This document shows positions 58,901-64,000 of a stretch of 64,000 nucleotides of DNA, one piece after another (positions within the stretch are counted from its first letter, which is position 1; each line of letters begins with the position of its first letter). The translations under genes and the position numbers were made by a program. The notes under the pieces are model-generated. The model had not been told where the DNA came from, did no database searches, and saw only the letters and a program-made list of their open reading frames with translations. The DNA comes from CBDUXT01 sp965371245 (GTDB taxonomy: Bacteria > Planctomycetota > Phycisphaerae > UBA1845): positions 9,418 to 73,417 of the forward strand of contig CBDUXT010000016.1 of the NCBI GenBank assembly GCA_965371245.1. Direction: 5' to 3'.

Positions 58901-60643
58901 CGGAACTATGAGGCGCTGGCCTCCGGAGACGGCGCGTGCGCCGGGTGCGGAGAGAAAAGCGTGCTGCGTGCCCTGGCGACGTTGACCGAAGCCTACATGC
59001 GCCCGCTGTTCCACGCCAAGGCCGATCGGCTCGTGGACAAGGCGGACCGGCTCGTGTCGGAGGGTGCCGAGCTCCTGGCACAATTGGCCCAGCGCGACCC
59101 GAAACAGCACGAACGCTTCCGGCGGACCGTCGCGCATTGCGTGATGGGTCTGGGCGGTGAAGACGACAAGGACACCCAGCATCGCTTGGACCAACACGGC
59201 GACATCACCGACCGCGACCTCATCGACGCACTGGTCGTGGTCATGCGCCAGGACGCCTTCAACCACAAGGATTTGCAGGCAATTGATGGGCGGCTCTCCA
59301 ACGGCATGGCCGTCATGGCCATGGGCGCCTGCACCGGGTGCAACACGGTCTACGGATCCACCCCACCGAACAACCCCCACCCCTATCCGTGGATGAACTC
59401 GCTCTTTCAGGACGGGGCGACGATCTCGTGGGTGATGGGTGAGGCGTTTATCATGGACCACGCCCGTCGCTCGGTGATACCCGAGCGGCTGGCCGACGCG
59501 CTGCTCGACGGTGAGGACGGCGGCATCGACGACCGGACCTGTTTCGACCTGACGCACATGACCGACGCGATCATGACCGATCAAGAGATCCGCGAGTTGC
59601 CCAAGGTCTGGGGCGTCGGTGGCGACGGCGGGTTTGGAGACATCGGCTTCCAGAACGTCTCCAAGGTCGTCTTGCAAAACAGACCCAACGTCAAGCTCAT
59701 GATGCTCGACACGCAGGTCTATTCCAACACCGGCGGGCAGAACTCCGACTCCTCGCCCGGTCCCGGTGGGTTCGATATGAACCAGCTTGGGGCGGCCACC
59801 CAAGGAAAGCTGACCGAGAAGAAGGGGCTGGCTGAGATCTTTATGGCCGGTCATGGCTCGCCGTTCGTCGCCCAAGTGTCGATGGCCAACGCCGCCAAGA
59901 TCTACAAGACGGTGCTCGACGCCTTGGAGTACCGTGGGACGGCCTTCCTTCAGTGTTATACCACGTGCCAGCCTGAGCACGGCGTGGGCGACGACAAGGC
60001 CAACATCCAGGCCAAGCGCGTACGCGACGGTCGCGGCATGCCCGAGTTCACCTTCAACCCCTCGAACGGCGAGACGTATGCCGAGACGATTGATTTGAAG
60101 GGCAACCCCTCGTTGGCCACCGACTGGTGGAGCACCGTGTTCAAGGAACCGCGCGAGAACTACCGCTACACGGTGGCGCACTGGGCGGCGACCGAGGCAC
60201 GCTTTCGGCGGCACTTCAAGCGGATCAAGGAGGACGAGGTCGCGGGCTTGACCCACCTGGACGACCAGCTCGTTCGCATCACGCAAGACGACGTCGTCTT
60301 CCGCCGCCACCTGAGGAAGCGGCACCGTTCGTTCATCCCGGACTTCGGTGTCTATATCAAGGCCGACGTCGGCGACGGCAAGCCGCGCTTCCTGACCTTG
60401 TCGCGTCAGATGGTGTTGTTCTGCGTCGAGCGACGCAAAGCGTGGCGGCTGCTACAGAGTAAGGCCGGTGTCGATAACCTCGACTATCGCGCGCAAGGCT
60501 CGCTCCTTGCCAAGGTCGATGGGGACGAGATCGCGATGGACGAGTTCCTGGCGAACTCGTCCGCGCTGGTCCAGGAAGAGCTCGACGACTTGAAGGGCCA
60601 GCGCAAGGCCGCGGCCGCGGTTGCAGCCGCGGCGACCGCCTGA
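55916..60643 (+). CDS. nifJ: Pyruvate:ferredoxin (flavodoxin) oxidoreductase, enlarged form
   Basis: Oxidises pyruvate to acetyl-CoA and CO2 with TPP and reduces ferredoxin or flavodoxin. All modules are in one 1575-residue chain. Domain I begins about residue 10 (ADGGVFYPITPSTEMGEMYQ), with the CoA and linking domains following. Ferredoxin-like clusters are CTQCMECIAACP near 794-804 and CKGCAECVTECG near 925-935. The TPP domain has GACAGCGEKS near 1007, GACTGCNTVYGSTPP near 1137 and VGGDGGFGDIGFQN with LDTQVYSNTGGQ near 1235-1270. Usual PFORs are about 1170-1200 residues. Here the two iron-sulfur motifs are about 130 residues apart, and the TPP domain has over 100 extra residues. The start has GTGAGGTG upstream. 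Confidence 0.93.
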   Translation: MTRTKPKYPGIRITTNGNQLVSYFTEARVADGGVFYPITPSTEMGEMYQQSFAEGRLTVFGASTLAIEAEGEHAAQGGAIALSVSGKRTVNFTSGQGIVYGLEQYYHAPGKLSTMVLQVAARALTKHALNVHCGHDDIYAALDVGWTVLFARDAQQAADQSLILRRVTELSLTPGINTQDGFLTSHLERTFSMHESDLIREFLGRADDIIDCPTDTQRELFGPTRRRVPAMIDLTNPILLGPVQNQEHYMNGVVARRNFFAEGILKFLVDAYEEFGRLTGRSYGLLTRYKTEDADTVFVSLGSAAENIEAAVDHLRGNSGAKVGSIHVNVLRPFPEAAVVTALQGKRNVIVMERTDEPLSGDNPLGRDIRTALSKALRTGDHAPHPDLPELQPTEMPRLFSGVYGLGSRDFRPEDILGAFEYATGTGKRQDGRVAADGVSFFVAGVDHPYAVKSADTPSLLPEGAIAVRLHSIGGWGMITTGKNLGEIIGKFGEYIAERDKQYDEFGRLRDVLHISANPKYGSEKKGAPTNYFLVVAPERIRVNCDLRHVNVVLCCDPKAFTHTNPLDGLAEGGAFVWESDETPQQSWERIPNRFRQEIIDKKIRLFILPGFEIARKATPRADLQLRMQGNAFLGAFFHVSPFLKQNQIEQDHYRKVVRAQYDKKFGRLGDAVVESNMQVMKDGFERVTEVPHGPVEAPDRSSMRGLPLLPNTANANGNGQSWCERCVPEASQPTRSPVFRMETFDKEFRAGLGYNQPASKLASVGVMASATGATASKSVARRETPVFIAENCTQCMECIAACPDTALPNTAQDIGTVLTSAVRHYVTDQTDRETLLAAVPGLEERIRTTMLGKVKAKETLPFKDIVRQEIGSLDDVSAKAKEEVFAIIDILPLAYSKSHAIFSSIEKKKPGNGGLFAIFVSDLCKGCAECVTECGSHKALRMEPDNEALNTQYESAKGFFDLMPDTQKKFLGLYDDDNPQDSRAAALRNHLMVRRNYEALASGDGACAGCGEKSVLRALATLTEAYMRPLFHAKADRLVDKADRLVSEGAELLAQLAQRDPKQHERFRRTVAHCVMGLGGEDDKDTQHRLDQHGDITDRDLIDALVVVMRQDAFNHKDLQAIDGRLSNGMAVMAMGACTGCNTVYGSTPPNNPHPYPWMNSLFQDGATISWVMGEAFIMDHARRSVIPERLADALLDGEDGGIDDRTCFDLTHMTDAIMTDQEIRELPKVWGVGGDGGFGDIGFQNVSKVVLQNRPNVKLMMLDTQVYSNTGGQNSDSSPGPGGFDMNQLGAATQGKLTEKKGLAEIFMAGHGSPFVAQVSMANAAKIYKTVLDALEYRGTAFLQCYTTCQPEHGVGDDKANIQAKRVRDGRGMPEFTFNPSNGETYAETIDLKGNPSLATDWWSTVFKEPRENYRYTVAHWAATEARFRRHFKRIKEDEVAGLTHLDDQLVRITQDDVVFRRHLRKRHRSFIPDFGVYIKADVGDGKPRFLTLSRQMVLFCVERRKAWRLLQSKAGVDNLDYRAQGSLLAKVDGDEIAMDEFLANSSALVQEELDDLKGQRKAAAAVAAAATA

Positions 60644-60770
60644 GTCGGTCCTAATAGGGAGCCGCGCGAACTCCCCAGGCCACATGGCGTACCAACGTTG
60701 AGCGGGCCCCACTGCCTGAAGCGCCGGCGGCCGTGGTGTCCGCCATCCTGGTCGTTTACACTCCGAGCCG

Positions 60771-61874
60771 ATGCACTGGATCATTCCCACGGCCGTTGCC
60801 GGCCCGTTTGTCGTCTCGATCGTCGCCACGCTCGCCGTGCGCCGCTGGTCGCGCAGCCGCGGGTTCGTCGATCAGCCCGGTGGGCACAAGCAACACGGCA
60901 CACCCGTGGCACTGGGTGGGGGCATCGCCGTAACACTGGCCATTCTCGGTCCGATCCTCGTCGGGACGTTGTTGGCCTGGATGATCGACGCCGGTGATCC
61001 GCCCGCGTGGCTGCCCGACCTGGCGCGCACCCATCTGGAAGGCATCGCCTCCAAGCTACCCGTTGTCCTTGCCATCGCGTCCGGGGCGCTGGTGCTGCAC
61101 GCGGTGGGACTGATCGACGACCACCGTCCCCTTGGGCCGATGATCAAGCTCACCGTTCAGTTCGCGGTCGCGCTGTTCACGGCCTGGCCGATGGGCATTC
61201 GCGCATTCGAGTTGCTTCCCGCGCCCGTCTCGATCACCCTCACCGTGTTTTGGATCGTGCTCATCACCAATGCCTTCAATTTCCTGGACAACATGGATGG
61301 TCTGAGCGCCGGGGTGGCCGCCATCGCCGCGACGATCTTCGCCGTGTCCGCGGCGGCCGCCGGTCAAATCTTCGTTCCGGTGATGGCCTGGGTGGTCGTG
61401 GGGGCGTTGCTGGGTTTCTTGTTGTTCAATTTCGCACCCGCGAGCATCTTTATGGGCGACGCGGGCAGCCTGGTCGTCGGTTTCCTCTTGAGCGTGCTGA
61501 CGATCCTCACGACGTTCTACGACCCGCGACAGGGCCTCACGCCGATGGGCGTGTTGGTGCCGATCGTCGTGCTTGCCGTCCCCCTCTACGACGTCACCAG
61601 TGTGGTCATCCACCGCCTCCGCCTCGGCGAGAGCGTGTTCCGGGCCGATGCACGCCACTTTTCGCACCGCCTGGTGAGGCGCGGCATGACCCGGCGCGGC
61701 GCCGTGCTGACGATCTACCTCGCGACCGCCGCCACGGGTTTGCCTGCCATCGTGCTCCCGCGCGTCGGCTGGTCGTACGCCTGGCTGTTGCTGGCCCAGT
61801 GCCTGTGTGTTGTCACCATGGTCGCCGTCCTCGAGCACACGGGACCCAACGGGGCGGTCGATCCGCCTGAATAG
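60771..61874 (+). CDS. WecA/MraY family glycosyl-1-phosphate transferase
   Basis: Transfers a sugar-1-phosphate, often GlcNAc-1-P, to undecaprenyl phosphate at the inner membrane. The 367-residue protein has about ten helices and the family blocks GLIDDHRPLGPMIKL (DDxxD-like), NAFNFLDNMDGLSAG, NFAPASIFMGDAGSL and ARHFSHRLVRRG near the end, which replaces the HIHH motif. It is closer to WecA/TagO/Rv1302 than to MraY because of the last block. It begins 127 bases after nifJ and has no nearby polysaccharide gene, though the EPS transferase at 17-18 kb and sugar genes at 38-40 kb could be partners. Confidence 0.88.
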   Translation: MHWIIPTAVAGPFVVSIVATLAVRRWSRSRGFVDQPGGHKQHGTPVALGGGIAVTLAILGPILVGTLLAWMIDAGDPPAWLPDLARTHLEGIASKLPVVLAIASGALVLHAVGLIDDHRPLGPMIKLTVQFAVALFTAWPMGIRAFELLPAPVSITLTVFWIVLITNAFNFLDNMDGLSAGVAAIAATIFAVSAAAAGQIFVPVMAWVVVGALLGFLLFNFAPASIFMGDAGSLVVGFLLSVLTILTTFYDPRQGLTPMGVLVPIVVLAVPLYDVTSVVIHRLRLGESVFRADARHFSHRLVRRGMTRRGAVLTIYLATAATGLPAIVLPRVGWSYAWLLLAQCLCVVTMVAVLEHTGPNGAVDPPE

Positions 61875-61901
61875 GGCGCCCAGCGGCGGCGTGCATCATT
61901 T

Positions 61902-63095
61902 CTACACGACGTTGAGTTCCCGGATTGGGTTGTTTTCGAGGAAGCGTTCGAACCCGAATCGGGATAGATCCAGGCTTCGATACTCGCCGTGACAGATCAA
62001 TTCGCAGACGGCGCGTCCCACGGCCGGGCTCTGCTGAAGACCGTGACCCGAGAAGCCGTTGGCGAAGATCAGATTCGTAACCTCAGGGTGAGTTCCGATG
62101 ACGGCGTTTTGGTCGAAGACGTTATACGCGTACTGCCCGGCCCACGCGTTGACGCACTTGCAGGCTTCAAACGCGGGCACCCGATGGGCCAGTAGCGGCC
62201 AGATGTGCTCTTCGAACAGCCCATGATCGACATCAAGGTCCAGCGAATCAGGGTCATCGGTTTCGCGCGGCGAGATGCCGCAGATGTAGGTTTCTCCCTC
62301 GGGTCGAAAGTACAAGCCCGTCGGATCGACAACCATGGGGCAGTCGCTCAAGCGCTCTTGGCAGGCAATGACGAACACCTGGCGTTTTCGCGGCCGCACG
62401 GGCAGTTCCACGGCCGCCATCGAAGCGATCTGGGCCGCGCGAGGCCCAGCCGCATTCACCAGGACGCCACAGTGAATCCGTCGTCCAGCGGTAAGTTCTA
62501 TTGATTGAACTTTCGAGTGTTCAATTCGGATCGATGCGACCTCGCCTTGTACGTACTCGGCGCCCAGCCGACGGGCCTTCCGCGAAAAGCCGAGTAGCAG
62601 CGCATGGGGATCGAGCCAACCCTCCCGGCTGAGCCCGAGCGAGCCGGTCGAAAGGTCATCGACGTTGAGCCAAGGAAAACGCTTTACCAGACCGGCCTTG
62701 GATAGCAGCGTGCTGTCGGTTCCGAGGCTACGCTGCATCGCGTGACCCGCCGCCAGGGCATCGGCCCCGGCCTCCGTCGCGAGTAACAGGTACCCGGCCT
62801 CAACAAACGACAGCGCGGGTGCTTCCCCATCGATGTCGAGGAACTCATCGGCGCGCTTGATGAAGTCGGCCGAGTAGAGAGACATCCGGATGTTTTCCGG
62901 GGTCGAGAACTGCTGACGAAGACCGCCGACGGAGCGCGTCGTCGAGCATGCGCGGTAGGTAGGGTCCTTCTCGATCACCACCACGCGGCCGGTGAACGTT
63001 TCGTCGGCGCTCAGGAAGTACGCGATCGCACTTCCGATCACGCCGCCGCCGACGATGGCCACGTCGCATGAATCCAACGTCCCTCGCGGACTCAC
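61902..63095 (-). CDS. FAD-dependent oxidoreductase (DadA/SoxB, FOXRED1-like)
   Basis: A 397-residue DAO-type amine or amino-acid oxidase. The Rossmann FAD site is DVAIVGGGVIGSAIAYFLS and VVVIEKDPTY. RSVGGLRQQFSTPENIRMS is characteristic of sarcosine dehydrogenase-like and FOXRED1-like proteins. The C-terminus has GLYFRPEGETYICGISP, AWAGQYAYNVFDQNAVIGTH and LIFANGFSGHGLQQSPAVGR, matching the FAD-contacting end of the family. Likely donors are N-methyl amino acids or small amines; not decided here. The start is GTG 63095 behind GGAG. It is separated by 28 bases from the convergent WecA-like gene. Confidence 0.85.
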   Translation of the reverse strand: MSPRGTLDSCDVAIVGGGVIGSAIAYFLSADETFTGRVVVIEKDPTYRACSTTRSVGGLRQQFSTPENIRMSLYSADFIKRADEFLDIDGEAPALSFVEAGYLLLATEAGADALAAGHAMQRSLGTDSTLLSKAGLVKRFPWLNVDDLSTGSLGLSREGWLDPHALLLGFSRKARRLGAEYVQGEVASIRIEHSKVQSIELTAGRRIHCGVLVNAAGPRAAQIASMAAVELPVRPRKRQVFVIACQERLSDCPMVVDPTGLYFRPEGETYICGISPRETDDPDSLDLDVDHGLFEEHIWPLLAHRVPAFEACKCVNAWAGQYAYNVFDQNAVIGTHPEVTNLIFANGFSGHGLQQSPAVGRAVCELICHGEYRSLDLSRFGFERFLENNPIRELNVV

Positions 63096-63161
63096 TTCTT
63101 GGTCTCCAACGGCTTCCTAGTACCGCGTTTCATAAGGAACACGACTGGACGTCGCCGCTGC

Positions 63162-63188
63162 GCCGCGGGCTCTAGCCCGCGCGGATTC
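63162..63188. repeat. Palindromic repeat GCCGCGGGCTNNAGCCCGCG, copy 2
   Basis: GCGGGCT-CT-AGCCCGC followed by GCGGATTC, 25 of 27 identical to 747-773. It lies in the 273-base gap between the oxidoreductase and the TPR gene, in which nothing else was recognised. Confidence 0.75.
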
Positions 63189-63368
63189 CGCAGCCGCGGC
63201 AAAGCGCTCCGATGGCAGGCACGCGTACGCACCAAGCCCGATGGCATGGTACAGCGGAATCCCAGCCGCAGGCCACTATCGGCCAAGCGGGCTCTGGGCG
63301 CCTGAAGGCGTCCATGCGTTCCGGCCACGAATGAACCTTCTTGCTCGCTGTCTTTCCCTGCGGTTTGG

Positions 63369-64000
63369 TTATTGTTCCTCAGCGCCCTTCTTACGGGGCA
63401 GCTTTGACCGCCATTGGTCAGCTTTCCGTGGTTTTCCCCAGGCCTCGTAGAGCTTAATCAGCTTGTTCATCGCAGCCACCGTGCTCGGATGGCCCTCGCT
63501 CAGCACAACTTGGTACAGCTCAAGAATCTCAAGGAGCAGCGGCTCGGCCTTGTCGTAATGGCCCTGTCTGTGATAAAGCAAAGCCAGGTTGTGAATGGAA
63601 AAGATCGGACCAAACTCCTGGCCCTCTTCGCGGCGGTCATTCTCCAACGACTTGACGAGCAGCGGCTCTGCTTTGTCATACCGGCCTTGCTGGAGGTACA
63701 CGACGCCGAGGGTGGCCTGTGTATCCGGGTGCTCCTCACCCAGCACGCGGCGCCTGTCTTCAAGCACTTTGACGAGCAGCGTCTCGGCTTCGCTGTCACG
63801 ACCGATGATCAGGTCCCACACTCCCTTACGATGCATCATTTCCAGCACAGTTGGATTCTCATCTCCTAAGAGACGGCGAGTCATTTCGACCAGTTTGCCA
63901 AACAGCGCTTCCGCTTCGTCAAGCTTGCCTTGCCTGAAATACAGCGTACCCAGCTCGGGAATGAGCTTTCCCGTGGACGGATGTTCCTCACCCAGCACTT
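63369..64000 (-). CDS. TPR repeat protein, 5' end beyond the window
   Basis: The last 209 codons or so of a larger gene; the frame runs off the window at 64000, and the GTG near there is inside a repeat, not a start. It has kinesin-light-chain-like tetratricopeptides: GTLYFRQGKLDEAEALFGKLVE, GVVYLQQGRYDKAEPLLVKS, ALLYHRQGHYDKAEPLLLEI, with VLGEEHPDTQ and VLSEGHPSTVAAMNKL linkers. Proteins of this kind in planctomycetes often carry a Ser/Thr kinase domain at the N-terminus, which would lie outside this window. It serves protein-protein binding. Confidence 0.8.
   Translation of the reverse strand, partial: VLGEEHPSTGKLIPELGTLYFRQGKLDEAEALFGKLVEMTRRLLGDENPTVLEMMHRKGVWDLIIGRDSEAETLLVKVLEDRRRVLGEEHPDTQATLGVVYLQQGRYDKAEPLLVKSLENDRREEGQEFGPIFSIHNLALLYHRQGHYDKAEPLLLEILELYQVVLSEGHPSTVAAMNKLIKLYEAWGKPRKADQWRSKLPRKKGAEEQ

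Noticed and set aside
58625..60325. Minus-strand open frame of 566 codons inside nifJ
   Set aside because: It is antisense to a clearly coding PFOR; high GC keeps stops rare. It has no family motifs or ribosome site.

Overview
The window looks like a high-GC chromosomal segment from a member of the Planctomycetota or a close relative. I infer this from several things: a membrane protein ending in the CxxCGYDLxGL..RCPECG zinc ribbon typical of that phylum, DUF4159 and prenyltransferase-like repeat proteins, a dockerin-bearing secreted metalloprotease, FHA and Ser/Thr kinase genes, a bacterial topoisomerase VI B subunit, a very large pyruvate:ferredoxin oxidoreductase, and a DUF1015 protein. 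No rRNA, tRNA or CRISPR array was seen.

Layout. 1-3.3 kb: the end of a membrane protein, a QueC-like protein with a broken PP-loop, a 118-bp hairpin element and a DUF1015 gene. 3.4-7.4 kb: a compact plus-strand accessory cluster (MerR regulator, Nudix-like protein, two-TM protein with a soluble domain, methyltransferase, P-loop kinase, TudS/DUF523-like three-cysteine protein). This is the best candidate for an undescribed system. 7.4-13.1 kb: the replication block dnaA-dnaN-dciA-gyrB on the minus strand without recF, with an origin-like dnaA-dnaN spacer. 13.5-21.2 kb: a methyltransferase, an orphan topoisomerase VI B gene, an exopolysaccharide initiating glycosyltransferase, a lipoprotein and a double VanZ protein. 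21.4-33.7 kb: transaldolase, a DUF4159 protein, an FHA protein, surE, cheX-xseA-xseB, an exported glutathione peroxidase, an exported alpha/beta hydrolase and a zinc-ribbon membrane protein. 34-40 kb: metH, UDP-glucuronate decarboxylase and a sugar aminotransferase. 40-47.8 kb: a serine hydrolase with PDZ, a RAYT transposase framed by matching inverted repeats, a reprolysin-like protease and secreted proteins. 47.8-52.7 kb: rpmA-obg-coaX-mnmE-like, then a Ser/Thr kinase. 52.7-55.3 kb: an AT-richer island with secreted-protein genes and a 40-residue coupled ORF, bounded by a duplication of the kinase tail. 55.3-64 kb: cupin, nifJ, a WecA-like transferase, an FAD oxidoreductase and a partial TPR protein.

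A theme across the window is short palindromic DNA. GTAG- or GTGG-headed REP/REPIN palindromes occur in many intergenic gaps, and a RAYT gene bounded by such palindromes is present, which suggests an active or recent REPIN-RAYT system. A separate 118-bp hairpin element occurs twice, 43 kb apart, at 94 % identity.

Start codons were moved from the longest ORF where a Shine-Dalgarno sequence, signal peptide or gene overlap favoured another site. All functional calls come from motif recognition by eye; no database search was run.
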